Position numbers and translations under genes: made by a program. A stretch of 64,000 nt of DNA from Trachythela sp. YZ-2020 (lineage: Eukaryota; Cnidaria; Anthozoa; Malacalcyonacea; Clavulariidae), in contig JADLSH010000286.1 in the NCBI GenBank assembly GCA_016169945.1, forward strand, positions 124,001 to 188,000, in the 5' to 3' direction. The notes below the pieces were generated by a model that worked only from the letters and a program-made list of their open reading frames with translations, was not told the origin of the DNA and did no database searches. Positions 35,645 to 47,990 of this stretch are shown here, piece after piece. Each line of letters begins with the position of its first letter. Position 1 is the first letter of the stretch.

Positions 35645-36123
35645 CGAGTTTGGGTTTTGGTCGAGGGTCAGAGGTCGAGGGTCGAGGGTGGAAGGTCGAG
35701 GGTCGAGGGTCGAAAGTCGAGGTCGAGGGTTGAATGTCGAGGTTAACTAAAAATAGTTATGAAAATAGTTCAAAAATAGTTATGACCGCGGTCTTGTCAA
35801 TTAAACAACAATTATAAAATCTAAATTTAGTATCATTAATTTAACTTACTAATCAATATTTTGTGTTAATATTTACGAAAAGAAGTTCTGTAAATTGACA
35901 AAAGTATAGTTTTTAAAAGTTTTTACACCATTCAGCATTCTACTCAAATTCAACAGTACCAATGAAATCAATTTTTCGAGCTCGACTTTCGACCCTCGAC
36001 CTCGACATTCGACCTCGACCTTCCACCCTCGACTTCGACCTCTGACCCTCGACCTCTGACCCTCGACCCTCGACCTCGACCTTCCACCCTCGACCTCTGA
36101 CCCTCGACCAAAACCCAAACTCG
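35645..36123. mobile_element. Foldback element with GGTCGA-hexamer arms
   Basis: CGAGTTTGGGTTTTGGTCGA at the left and the exact inverse at the right, each followed inward by 90-140 bases of degenerate GGTCGA(G) repeats. The centre is AT-rich and unique. TTAATAC flanks both sides (35638-35644, 36124-36130). It would form a long stem-loop. The minus-strand frame across the right arm (35873-36118) is just translated repeat. Confidence 0.8.
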
Positions 36124-36765
36124 TTAATACCTATTAATAATATTAAATGTTAGTAATTATAGACCTAGCATTTAGTATTGAGTATTGGATTGAGCTTTCC
36201 GCCTGGTGTGTCAATCACTACTTAATTGCATTTAAAATTACTGAAAAGATAATACAACAATTGAGCAACCAAACGGAAATTTCCCCATATATTTTCCGCT
36301 CTCTTGACCACAAATCTTTCCTCTTCCTTTTAATATTATTCACGCGACGAATTTGGTTCCCTCCCATCCCGAGTAGCGACGAATTTGACTGCTGTCCCAC
36401 CCCGCGTAAGGCGGTATTGTTTACGTCACGTCCACGATCATGCCCGAGCGGAAATATTTGACTTTGAAGGCGATGCAGTCGGGCCGCTAGTAATGAGCCT
36501 TTACCTTTTATATACATATGACGAGCAACACACAAGTTCACACAACATATAGGCCACAGAAAAGGTTGCATAAACCGCTCTAAATGAGCTCATGGAGTAA
36601 TTAAACGAATGTAAAGGCATGATACTATCATATCAACTATATTTTATTGTTAAAGTGTAGTTATTTGACTAATTTAAGAATGTTTTTAGAATAGTTTTGG
36701 TTGAGTATAAAATTTGTTTATAAAAGCCGTTAAAAACCCGCAACTCCTGATCATTCACCCTGAAA

Positions 36766-37313
36766 TTGGGCCGCCTGTGGCAAGATATGTAAGAAATATT
36801 ATATGAGCTCGAGTCGGATATTGGCTGATAGCCAACGAGGCGCTTCGCCGAGTTGGCTATCAGCCAATATCCGACGAGAGCGAATATAATATTTCACTTA
36901 TAATATAGCCAGCCACAATGCTCCATTCTATAAAATTAAACGAAAAATAAAAGATGTTTTCATGTTTTGTTTTGTTTTTATGGCCAAATCAGGCAAATGC
37001 AAATTAAAAAGCGATTATTTTGCGATACATGTTTACTTTTCGTAATTTCTTTTTAAGTATAAATTTTATACACATTTACATTTGGCTTACCGTCAAAAAC
37101 CTTCATTCCAAATTTTGTTTCCTTTTTTGTGTTCTTAGGCGTGCTATTTTGAAGCAAAACTCCAATTTCTTCATCATTCATGCTTACAAATCTGGAAGCC
37201 ATTTTGTTTTTTTCCCTACTAGTAGGATATTGCTCTACTAGTAGGATATCACAAAATATCCTGCTAGTAGACAACCAATCAGATTGCAGCATTGTGGCTG
37301 GCTATATTATAAG
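36766..37313. mobile_element. Foldback MITE with terminal hairpin 2
   Basis: 36794-36894 is a palindrome with GGCGCTTCGCC at the apex, extended outward to a GTGGC..ATAT..TAAG motif on the left and CTTATAATATAGCCAGCCAC on the right. The latter recurs inverted at 37289-37313 (GTGGCTGGCTATATTATAAG). The body holds repeated CTACTAGTAGGATAT words and a short exon (37091-37202). Same three-terminus plan as 22018-22407. Confidence 0.7.
37091..37202 (-). pseudogene. Captured first exon, possibly Crypton/ZMYM-like
   Basis: Minus strand ATGGCTTCC start, MASRFVSMNDEEIGVL, then NSTPKNTKKETKFGMKVF, and a GACG|GTAAGC splice donor at 37090-37089. The pattern M-A-x-R-F...EEI...NTK+.TK...K.F resembles the N-terminus of Crypton-derived proteins I have seen in animals; this is recalled, not tested. 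The exon and its CCAAT box (near 37274) sit wholly inside the foldback MITE, so it looks like a captured gene start. No downstream exon is seen. Confidence 0.45.
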
Positions 37314-37380
37314 AGCTAATATATATCCTGCTAGTAGAGAACCAGTCAGATTGCAGGATACCTCATATCCAGAGCTTGTG

Positions 37381-37545
37381 TATATAATAAAAACAATTAT
37401 TGGATGAGGCTGAGCATGATATCAAGAATTATTCAGACCGAGGTCAATGTTATCTGCCGAAGCGAAGCTGACTCGGATAACATTGACCAAGGTCTGAATA
37501 ATTCTTGATATATGCGTAAGCCGAATCCAATAATTGTTTTATTAC
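37381..37545. repeat. Long palindrome 3
   Basis: Arms of about 70 bases beginning AAAACAATTATTGGAT and mirrored at 37525-37540, with CGAAGCGAAG at the apex. It resembles the hairpins at 22.0, 36.8 and 49.7 kb in size and apex, though the arm sequences differ. Confidence 0.75.
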
Positions 37546-37727
37546 ACTGGCCGTAAGGTCCAGTGTTGAGATTCCCTAATTTTCTGTGCACATTCTTCGT
37601 TTTTTTCGTCAACGTGAAATCGACCTACGTTCATGAAGTGAACCGCTGACCTGCAATGGATCGCGGGCTCAAGTCAAAATGGCCGCCAGGTAAGGAGTGG
37701 AAACTATGCAATAGGACTTTTTGTCTT

Positions 37728-38027
37728 GTTTGTTTATTACTATTGATATAGTGTTCTTTGAATTTGAAACTTAGCGTACTCAAATGTTTCTGGTATATTA
37801 CCTGCGTATTAGTTGAACCCTATAGCCTGTCTACGGACGTTTTAAAATCCTTAAACGTTTGTGACTTGGGGGCCTTCGGTTTGTTTACTATTGATGTAGT
37901 TTTCTTTGAATTTTTAAACCTAACATACTCGAATGTTTGTAGTATATTACCTGCGTATTAGTTGAACCCTATAGCCTGTCTACAGACGTTTTAAAATCCT
38001 TGAAAGTTTGTGACTTGGAGGCCTTGG
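37728..38027. repeat. Tandem duplication of a 150-bp unit
   Basis: 37728-37878 and 37879-38027 are direct copies, including GTATATTACCTGCGTATTAG and CCCTATAGCCTGTCTAC. They differ at about a tenth of positions. Just upstream (37679-37690) ATGGCCGCCAG is followed by GTAAGG, which could be a four-codon first exon, but nothing downstream supports it. Confidence 0.8.
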
Positions 38028-39080
38028 AGACATAGAAATTTCGCAACGGTTATCATAGGGTCGTATAGTTTTCACACACCAGCACACACCAGCACATTGT
38101 TATACATTAAAATGACAAAAACCACTAGACACGCCAAGACTTGCGGCGGGTGGGAAAGATGCAAAAACACATAATCTAACATTTAATAAAACAGTAAATA
38201 CTTGTTGAAGATACCCAATGTTGTATTGTTTCGTGGCCTTCTTGGTGCAGTCACTATCTTTTTTTCGACAATAATTTGGACATTTTCTCTTCGTTTGTAA
38301 AGGCAAATTTACAAGAAGCCATTTTGTTTTGGATTTCAACATTTTGCGGCCTTTTTTTATACAAGCTGCCGACCGCGCTGGGGATAGAGTTTGAATGTAT
38401 AATAATATACATTCATAGACCTCCTTAGACTTCAACTAATGCATAATTCGCAATTGGGCACAGTATCCTAGATAACGGGAGTGTAATGCATTAGGTCTAG
38501 TGTATAATGTGCAGCAATTACCAGCAAATGATCCTACATAGCAAAAATCAATAATAATATAAGAGAAATTTTGTTTTAATAAAAAATTCACGATTTCACG
38601 CCTCTTTTCGGCCTCTGATTTCACGTGTTTCACTGCAGTTTTAAGCCAAAGTCGGAACTGTCAATTGATGGAAAATAAAGTCGCAACACTATTTGCCGGT
38701 ATTTAAAGTCGCGACGAACTTCGCCAATATTTACAGTTTGCAGTTTGTCGACAGTTTCTGGACATAAATCATTAAGAGTGGTACTACTAAGATACACTGG
38801 GTAGATACAGCATTTGACGCTTACATGTTGTTATATTAACTTAACCTTATACTTTTTAGAAAAATTTGGAACAATTTTAAAATATCATTGCGTTTTCCCC
38901 TGCCATTTCCTTGTAAATTATACTTCCTAATAAATTTTTCTTATATTTCCTTGCATTTTTCCTTCTGACAAATCTTCTGACGAACTTCTGACGTACAGTT
39001 TTCCCTTTTTCGGTAAAAAATCTCTGCCATGCAGTGGAAGCACAGCCAGGACGAGAAGAGGCGGTATGACGTCATTTTTT

Positions 39081-39335
39081 TTTGCTGCAACTTGCAACGC
39101 AATTTCAGACACAGAACCATGTTATATAAAAATCATATTCGCAGAGTTGTGAGCATGAGTCTCGTTTTACTTTGCCGATATTTTTCTGGCTACACATGCC
39201 CAGAATGCAACAAAAAAATGAATGAGAATGATAATATCGATGGAGTGAAACGCAGGCCATGTTCACTGTTTTTCTGTGCGTACATTTCTACATAACATGG
39301 CTCTTTGCAGAAATTGCGTTGCAAGTTGCAGCAAG
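39081..39335. repeat. Inverted repeat, 45-bp arms
   Basis: TTTGCTGCAACTTGCAACGC at 39081 is matched by the inverted GCGTTGCAAGTTGCAGCAA ending at 39335; the arms include CATGTTAT. Probably a MITE without a clear target duplication. Confidence 0.65.
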
Positions 39336-41427
39336 AATAACCCCGTATAACATGGACTTAAGTGATTTTGATCAAGTTCAATGCGCTGATTTCAAAAATC
39401 AATGTTATAGGGGGAGTACGCGTAGTCTCCTGCCTCGTTTTCATGTTTTAGCGTCGTTTTGGTGAAAATATGAGATGGCATCATCAGATAAGGTAGGTGA
39501 TGAAAGTCGTCAATTTTGGTCAGATTTGATGCACTGATTCCAAAAATTGATATTATTTATAGACTAAGAGGACATTAGGGCCAGTTTCCATGCAGTTAGT
39601 CTCGTTTGGACTAAATATGGGGGTATCATCACACAATAAGGAGCGTTATAAAAGTTAGTTATTTTGGTCAATTTGGGTGCTTCGATTTCGATGTTATAGT
39701 ACATGGAAATATGGGGACCAAATGTCTCTTGTTTCATACATTTAGCTTCGCTGTTAGCCATAATATTTGGAACAAAGTAGCATCATCACCAGCAAATTGG
39801 CACAATTACTATTTTGTAACTATAAATCAACTGCGCGCAATCAATTATAGGACCTATAATCAAAATTTGACCTCATTAATGTCACATACCACATCATCGT
39901 CGGAATAATCGCAATAAGCTGCAATGTAAAATATACAGGCCTCCCCCTATTACGCTTGCTTAAAAAGTGACCCACCCCTTTACTATAACTGACTCCTTTG
40001 TAGCCCCCCCCCCCCTCTCATCCCATCAACTCTCACTCAAGAGAGACACGCAAATTTCTTTCGACCGAAAATCGAAACTAATTCGAGAAATTTACCTTGG
40101 TACCGCCATGGTACTATGCAAAAATATACCAATTGATTTAAAGCAAATACTAATGTCAAACAATTTTAATAGACAATACAATAGTGCAATTAGAAATGTA
40201 ATCTTTCTGTCCATTATAATTTCCCCAGCTAAATCAAATGCACTCGTTCCTTTTGAAAGATCAAATAGATTTAACAGTTACATAGGCATAGCCAAAATAC
40301 TAACTGAACTAAATAAACGATGGTCACCTCGAAACACGAAAACTATTGCCACTTTGACCATTGTACACTTGTTGTCATGTTGAGTGTAGAAGTAACTACA
40401 GTAGCTCAAGTGTCCATGGCCATTTCTCAACATAATTTATGCAATGTAAAGCAAATATAGCACTGTTTCTGCTGTTTCAGAATAATGATGGCATAGTTCC
40501 CGTTGAAAATTTAGCCCTGCGGCGCGAATAGTTATTCAGTGACACCGCCCCACCCCCTCTATTTATAGTGTTATTATAAAAACAAGGTGACCCCCCTTTT
40601 CTGAGCAAATGAAAATTTAATGACCCACCCCTGGATTCCTTCTAAAAAATGAATGCTCCCTTAATGGTTTGCATGTCTTACAATGTAGGAAATATAGTTG
40701 GAACTTCTTATATGATAATCCTGATTGCTTAAGCATGGTGGCATTAAACCAGGCCGATGGTTTTCTTCTCCTTCTTAAATTTCTCTGCGAACACATCTCG
40801 TTGAGAGATTTGAGACGTGGATGTCTGTTTAAAGAAGAGGACATGAACTTTTCTAACCTCACACTTACTCTTCAATTGGATCAACTGCACAGCCAATGGA
40901 AGCAAGAAAATCGCGACACTCGGTGTTCCTCGCCACTGCATTCCAGATAGCTTGTTAATGCTGGACGTATAAAAAGCGTACTGACATTCCCAATATAGCA
41001 TATAATTATGTTTTTTCTACTTTTCCTGCTGCATTGTCAATTAATATCTGCACATAGGAGAAATGGTGAGGTTGTTATCACCAAGAAATGCTTTTCAACT
41101 TGATAAAAGCCTAATTAATAGACTAGGCGTTTACTTCTCGAACAGTCAACGCTATTATGGTACGCTCCCCATCTGGTTTCTTGCTCAGTTCCTTGTTATG
41201 CAGATACTGACTGACAATCCACCCGAAAATGCGAAAAGGATTTTCCGAAAACCAAAGGTAAGCCCTGTTGTTCACTTTTTCACTATATATTCAACTTATT
41301 TTTCGAAAGGGTTAATTAACAACGAACATGTCAATATATTTGCCTCCATTGGCTGGACTCTAGTGGCGTTCCAGGACTACACCGCTGCATGCCCTTGAAA
41401 CAGACATCCACATCTCCAATCGCGCAC
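39336..41427. other. No recognised gene; C-rich tracts
   Basis: Contains GTGACCCACCCC near 39967 and a related GTGACCCCCC/TGACCCACCCC pair near 40587-40630, perhaps ends of an eroded element. A 138-residue frame at 39967-40383 and a pair of overlapping frames at 40617-40950 show no family signature and are not called. Confidence 0.4.
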
Positions 41428-42125
41428 TCTAAAAAATAGATGTGCTTAACAGCACGCCGACGTGTGTTACCTTTCGCACATTGTGTGTTACAGTGGCACA
41501 CCAAGCGTGTTATGCCTGGTGACCATAACATTTTAACACACCTTGATATGCTTGTTAACATACTAAGGTATGTTAAGCAGCACGATAATGCGTTCAGAAA
41601 CACGCCCTTTAATAACACATCTTTTCCTGCTGTGTAGTTAAACACAGCTTTCAAATCTATTGTGTGTTTCTTGAGCACACCTTTGGAATACAACACGCCT
41701 GCGAAAGAGAGCACACCTTGTGAGATAGCACGCGTTTATCAAATAGCACATCTTTTTCAGATAACACACCTACTTTAAATCGCTACTAACACAACTAGGG
41801 AAGGTAACACATCTTACAAAGTAGCACTTAATACTAGAACACACCTTTCCCATGCATTTTTTATTTTTGAACTTAACACACATCTGTTTTCAATCCATTG
41901 CTAAAGGTTTTGAGGAGCCACCTTAAATATTTCATCTTAGGTCGATTAATCGCAATTTTTTTCTGGGAAGACAACCGTATTTTAGTGTTTTTACCTTCGG
42001 GGGTTGCTGCATGAGCTGATGAGCCAGTCAAAGGATGAATTTGGTTTTGTTTCTAACACATCTTGGGGAAAACACACCTTGTAAAGTAACACACCCCTTG
42101 AGATTATGTCCTTTAGTACAAGCAG
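41428..42125. repeat. Degenerate AACACACCTT minisatellite, left cluster
   Basis: More than a dozen AACACACC/AACACATC/GCACACC words spaced 15-40 bases apart, mostly in the AACACACC direction. The same words, in both directions, recur at 49105-49590. Confidence 0.6.
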
Positions 42126-43159
42126 GCTACTTTGGTGTGTAATGACACGAATATCGCACTATGTTTAAGAAGCTTGTACTCTCACTATTTCGGCAGGTGA
42201 TTTTCAAATACATCACATATAATATGCCCTGTGCCAAGTACAGTGTACTCAAATTTCGCAAACTTCCTGACGACAAGTTTTCGACCAATGAGAAGTTGCG
42301 GTTCAGTATATTATTTTTGAATCCTTGGCGCATTCATTTGTCAGCCCGCTCGCTTTGTCTGGAATATTCTGCTACTGTTTGGGCAGTTTTGTGCTCGAGT
42401 ATTATAAAACCCAAGTTAATATAAAGAGACGACGCGATGGACATCCATGATTAAAACCGCGTTTATTTAGTGGAATGTAACGACATGATTAAATATCACT
42501 GTATCGAAGGAACAAAGTGCTTTGTTCAAAATATTGAATGACCACGGGGTAAAATTTATAGCTGTGTTTCCGACGTCTGGCCATCGTAATATCCTTCTCC
42601 TCACACAGAAGTAGACCAACTGGTTAAAAATAGTCTGCCTGAAGCTACGACAGTAAAGATCAAATTAAACTATAGGTGAGTTGAGGAATTATATTGTCTT
42701 TGCCGATACTGTACGTCCTCTCAGTGTGCTCTTCGAGAGAACCCTTACGCGCCTAATAGTCATTCTCTTACAAATGTTTTGATATATTTATACTCGTATT
42801 TAGAGTATTCCACGAATAAGTATAGCTTCCGAGGTAGATTTTCCAGCACAATCTTAAAAACATGTCGCGTATACAAGCGGAAATGGCAGTTTGAACTTTG
42901 AAGCCCAGCACAAACTGTTAGAGGATTTAAATAACTTTATATTAATACAATGATTACTGCAAAAGTAATGCAACAAGATTTCGTTTGTCAATTGTTAGGA
43001 CAAGTTTAGTTTCATCGTCTGACATTTATATACAGGATTATATACTGAACAATATAGCCAAGTAGGAAACATTTAGGGCGCACTAGCTTTGCCGCAATGT
43101 AACCTGATCACAGTTGAGCGTCAAAGTCTTGTCATGCTTTGATTAGACTGCCTGGCAGG
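42126..43159. other. No recognised gene
   Basis: AT-rich sequence between the left AACACACC cluster and the next MITE. No support for a gene or RNA. Confidence 0.4.
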
Positions 43160-43398
43160 CAGTAGCGTCGCCAGACCTGGAGAGGTGGGGGGGACAAAAT
43201 GATATTGAGGGGGCTGAAAAGGAGGACCGAAGGCGCGAGTCTAGCGCGAGCTTTTTTAGGGGGTCCGGGGGCATGCTCCCCCGGGAAATTTTTTAATTTA
43301 GAGTCTCTGAAATACCATTTCCTGGACTTTGGGGGACGATATAACAGAATTCTGATGGTCAGAAAACGTACCCCCCCCCCTCCCTGGCGACGCTACTG
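43160..43398. mobile_element. hAT-like MITE with CAGTAGCGTCGCCAG termini
   Basis: CAGTAGCGTCGCCAG at the left and its exact reverse complement (CTGGCGACGCTACTG) at the right, each followed inward by G- or C-runs. The left flank CTGGCAGG resembles GTGGCAGG four bases beyond the right end, so the 8-bp duplication is tentative. A 76-residue frame across it is not a gene. Confidence 0.7.
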
Positions 43399-43469
43399 CA
43401 AAGTGGCAGGCGTTATTAAAGGCAGCTAATAAGGCATTGTCAAAGTCCATGTCACAGTCCATGTCACAT

Positions 43470-46400
43470 GAATGCATCTACAGCATATGTATGACACTTT
43501 GTAGCTGCAGGTTCTATGCAATATAAATTAAAAATTCCAACTTCTATTTCCTTGGGTTTGGTTCATAATGCAAAAAACTACTTGTGACTCAATATCTGCA
43601 TAATTAGTGTGAAGGTGAGATGGCCCATCTCTAGCCATCCTGGACAAATGACCCATTTGACACAGGTAGCACTATTCTGCAGTTACAGAGTAAAATATTC
43701 AAGTAGGGCGCATTAGGGTGCATTGCTGCTAAGTGAGATGATAAAGCATTAGGTCATTTAGGTGTAACAGTCCAGTCATGGCCGTCTTTGATATATATAT
43801 TGAATGCATCTAGAGTATATGTATGACACTTTGTAGCTGCAGGTTTTATGCAATATAAATTTACACTTGTAATATTTCATTGGGTTTGGTTTATAATGCA
43901 AAAAACTACTTGTGACTCAATTGCTGCATAATTAGTGTGAAGGTGAGATGGCCCATCTCTAGCCATCCTGGACAAATGACCCATTTGACACAGGTAGCAC
44001 TATTCTGCAGTACAGAGTAAAATACAGTATGCAAGTAGGGGACATTAGGGTGCATTGCTGCTAAGTGAGCTAATAAAGCATTGGGTGTAACAGTCCAGTT
44101 ATAGCTGCCTTTGATAGATATAGAATACATGTACAGTATATGTATGACACTTTGTAGCTGCTGGTCCTATGCAAAATAAATTTACACTTGGAATATTTCA
44201 TTGGGTTTGGTTTATAATGCAAAAAGTACTTGTGTCTCAATTGCTGCACAATTAGTGTGAAGGTGAGATGGCCCATCTCTAGCAGTCCTGGACAAATGAC
44301 CCATTTGACACAGGTAGCACTATTCTGCAGTACAGAGTAAAATACAGTATGCAAGTAGGGGGAATTAGGGTGCATTGCTGCTAAGTGAGCTAATAAAGCA
44401 TTGGGTGTAACAGTCCATTCATGGCCGTCTTTGATATATATATTGAATGCATGTACAGTATATGTATGACACTTTGTAGCTGCAGGTTTTATGCAATATA
44501 AATTTACACCTGTAATATTTCATTGGGTTTGGTTTATAATACATAAAAGTACTTGTGTCTCAATTGCTGCATAATTAGTGTGAAGGTGAGATGGCCCATC
44601 TCTAGCCTTCCTGGACAAATGAGCCATTTGACACAGATAGCACTATTCTGCAGTACAGAGTAAAATACAGCATGCAAGTAGGGGGAATTAGGGTGCATTG
44701 CTGCTAAGTGAGCTAATAAAGCATTGGGTGTAACAGTCCAGTTATAGCCGCCTTTGATAGATATTGAATACATCTACAGTATATGTATGACACTTTGTAG
44801 CTGCTGCTCATATGCAAAATAAATTTACACTTGTATATTTCATTGGGTTTGGTTTATAATGCAAAAAGTACTTGTGTCTCAATTGCTGCACAATTAGTGT
44901 GAAGGTGAGATGGCCCATCTCTAGCCGTCCTGGACAAATGACCCATTTGACACAGGTAGCACTATTCTGCAGTTACAGAGTAAAATATTCAAGTACGGGA
45001 CATTAGGGTGCATTGCTGCTAAGTGAGCTAATAAAGCATTAGGTGTAACAGTCCATTCATGGCCGTCTTTGATATATATATTGAATGCATGTACAGTATA
45101 TGTATGACACTTTGTAACTGCAGGTTCTATGCAATATAAATTTACACTTGTAATATTTCATTGGGTTTGGTTTATAATACATAAAAGTACTTGTGTCTCA
45201 ATTGCTGCATAATTAGTGTGAAGGTGAGATGGCCCATCTCTAGCCATCCTGGACAAATGACCCATTTGACACAGGTAGCACTATTCTGCAGTACAGAGTA
45301 AAATACAGTATGCAAGTAGGGGGCATTATGGTGCATTGCTGCTAAGTGAGCTAATAAAACATTGGGTGTAACAGTCCAGTTATAGCCACCTTTGATAGAT
45401 ATTGAATACATGTACAGTATATGTATGACACTTTGTAGCTGCAGGTTTTATGCAATATAAATTTACACTTGTAATATTTCATTGGGCTTGTTTTATAATA
45501 CATAAAAGTACTTGTGTCTCAATTGCTGCATACTGTAATTAGTGTGAAGGTGAGATGGCCCATCTCTAGCCGTCCTGGACAAATGACCCATTTGACACAG
45601 GTAGCACTATTCTGCAGTACAGAGTAAAATACGGTGTGCAAGTAGGTGGAATTAGGGTGCATTGCTGCTAAGTGAGCTAATAAAGCATTGGGTGTAACAG
45701 TCCAGTTATAGCCGCCTTTGATAGATATTGAATACATGTACAGTATATCTATGACACTTTGTAGCTGCAGGTTTTATGCAATATAAATTTACACCTGTAA
45801 TATTTCATTGGGTTTGGTTTATAATACATAAAAGTACTTGTGTCTCAATTGCTGCATACTGTAATTAGTGTGAAGGTGAGATGGCCCATCTCTAGCCGTC
45901 CTGGACAAATGACCCATTTGACACAGGCAGCACTATTCTGCAGTACAGAGTAAAATACAGTATGCAAGTAGGGGGAATTAGGGTGCATTGCTGCTAAGTG
46001 AGCTAATAAAGCATTGGGTGTAACAGCCCAGTTATAGCCGCCTTTGATAGATATTGAATACATGTACAGTATATGTATGACACTTTGTAGCTGCAAGTTT
46101 TATGCAATATAAATTTACACTTGTAATATTTCATTGGGTTTGGTTTATAATACATAAAAGTACTTGTGTCTCAATTGCTGCATACTGTAATTAGTGTGAA
46201 GGTGAGATGGCCCATCTCTAGCCGTCCTGGACAAATGACCCATTTGACACAGGTAGCACTATTCTGCAGTACAGAGTAAAATACAGTATGCAAGTAGGGG
46301 GAATTAGGGTGCATTGCTGCTAAGTGAGCTAATAAAGCATTGGGTGTAACAGTCCAGTTATAGCCGCCTTTGATAGATATTGAATACATCTACAGTATAT

Positions 46401-47990
46401 GTATGACGCTTTGTAGCTGCTGGTCATATGGAAAATAAATTTACACTTGTAATATTTCATTGGGTTTGGTTTATAATGCAAAAAGTACTTGTTTCTCAAT
46501 TGCTGCACAATTAGTGTGAAGGTGAGATGGCCCATCTCTAGCCGTCCTGGACAAATGACCCATTTGACACAGGTAGCACTATTCTGCAGTTACAGAGTAA
46601 AATATTCAAGTACGGGACATTAGGGTGCATTGCTGCTAAGTTAGCTAATAAAGCATTAGGTGTAACAGTCCAGTCATGGCCGTCTTTGATATATATATAT
46701 TGAATGCATGTACAGTATATGTATGACACTTTGTAACTGCAGGTTCTATGCAATATAAATTTACACTTGTAATATTTCATTGGGTTTAGTTTATAATACA
46801 TAAAAGTACTTGTGTCTCAATTGCTGCATAATTAGTGTGAAGGTGAGATGGCCCATCTCTAGCCGTCCTGGACAAATTACCCATTTGACACAGGTAGCAC
46901 TATTCTGCAGTACAGAGTAAAATACGGTATGCAAGTAGGGGGAATTAGGGTGCATTGCTGCTAAGTGAGCTAATAAAGCATTGGGTGTAACAGTCCAGTT
47001 ATAGCCGCCTTTGATAGATATTGAATACATGTACAGTATATCTATGACACTTTGTAGCTGCAGGTTTTATGCAATATAAATTTACACTTGTAATATTTCA
47101 TTGGGTTTGGTTTATAATACATAAAAGTACTTGTGTCTCAATTGCTGCATACTGTAATTAGTGTGAAGGTGAGATGGCCCATCTCTAGCCGTCCTGGACA
47201 AATGACCCATTTGACACAGGTAGCACTATTCTGCAGTACAGAGTAAAAGACAGTATGCAAGTGCATGTAGGGGGAATTAGGGTGCATTGCTGCTAAGTGA
47301 GATAATAAAGCATTGGGTGTAACAGTCCAGTCATGGCCGTCTTTGATATATATATTGAATGCATGTACAGTATATGTATGACACTTTGTAGCTGCATGTT
47401 CTGCAATATAAATTTACACTTGTAATATTTCATTGGGTTTGGTTTATAATGCAAAAAACTACTTGTGACTCAATTGCTGCATAATTAGTGTGAAGGTGAG
47501 ATGGCACATCTCTAGCCATCCTGGACAAATGACCCATTTGACACAGGTAGCACTATTCTGCAGTACAGAGTAAAATACAGTATTCAAGTAGGGGGCATTA
47601 GGGTGCATTGCTGCTAAGTGAGCTAATAAAGCATTGGGTGTAACAGTCCAGTTATGGCCACCTTTGATAGATGTTGAATACATGTACAGTATATGTACGA
47701 CACTTTGTAGCTGCAGGTTTTATGCAATATAAATTTACACTTGTAATATTTCATTGGGTTTGGTTTATAATACATAAACGTACTTGTGTCTCAATTGCTG
47801 CATAATTAGTGTGAAGGTGAGATGGCCCATCTCTAGCCGACCCATTTGACACAGGTAGCACTATTCTGCAGTACAGAGTAAAATATTAAAGTGGGGGACA
47901 TCATGGTGCATTGCTGCTAAGTGAGCTAATAAAGCATTGGGTGTAAGAGTCCAGTCATTGGTATATAATGCAAAAAGCTGCTTGAGTTCA
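43470..47990. repeat. Satellite array, about 14 units of 319-328 bp
   Basis: The marker GTGTGAAGGTGAGATGG recurs at 43607, 43935, 44255, 44578, 44897, 45216, 45542, 45868, 46194, 46514, 46835, 47161, 47488 and 47809. Two subtypes differ in the CAGTCATGGCCGTC/CAGTTATAGCCGCC segment; the order between markers is A B A B A B B B B A B A B, then a truncated unit. B units keep a 72-87 residue minus-strand frame, but this follows from sequence identity and is not evidence of a protein. Confidence 0.92.

Larger units (their letters stand above)
34271..36669. mobile_element. 2.4 kb inverted-repeat element hosting nested insertions
   Basis: Termini TTAGTCAAATAACTACAC are exact inverted copies and the arms continue for over 300 bases (34271-34762 and 36336-36669); the left arm has an extra internal stretch of about 130 bases. 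TA borders both ends. The middle contains a Penelope terminal fragment, family X copy 2 and the foldback element. No transposase is seen. It truncates Penelope copy 2, but the sequence right of 36672 does not resume the Penelope frame, so a deletion or rearrangement accompanied it. Confidence 0.75.

Noticed and set aside
35873..36118. Arg/Gly/Ser-rich 81-residue minus-strand frame
   Set aside because: It is a translation of the GGTCGA hexamer arm of the foldback element.
36218..36571. 117-residue minus-strand frame
   Set aside because: It spans the right arm of the 34271-36669 inverted repeat; the matching left arm does not keep it open.
39967..40383. 138-residue plus-strand frame
   Set aside because: No family signature, C-tract at its start and no splice or promoter support.
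43906..47683. Repeated 72-101 residue minus-strand frames starting MYSISIKGG
   Set aside because: They are copies of one satellite unit read in one frame; conservation is that of the DNA repeat, with no start context, splice sites or family signature.
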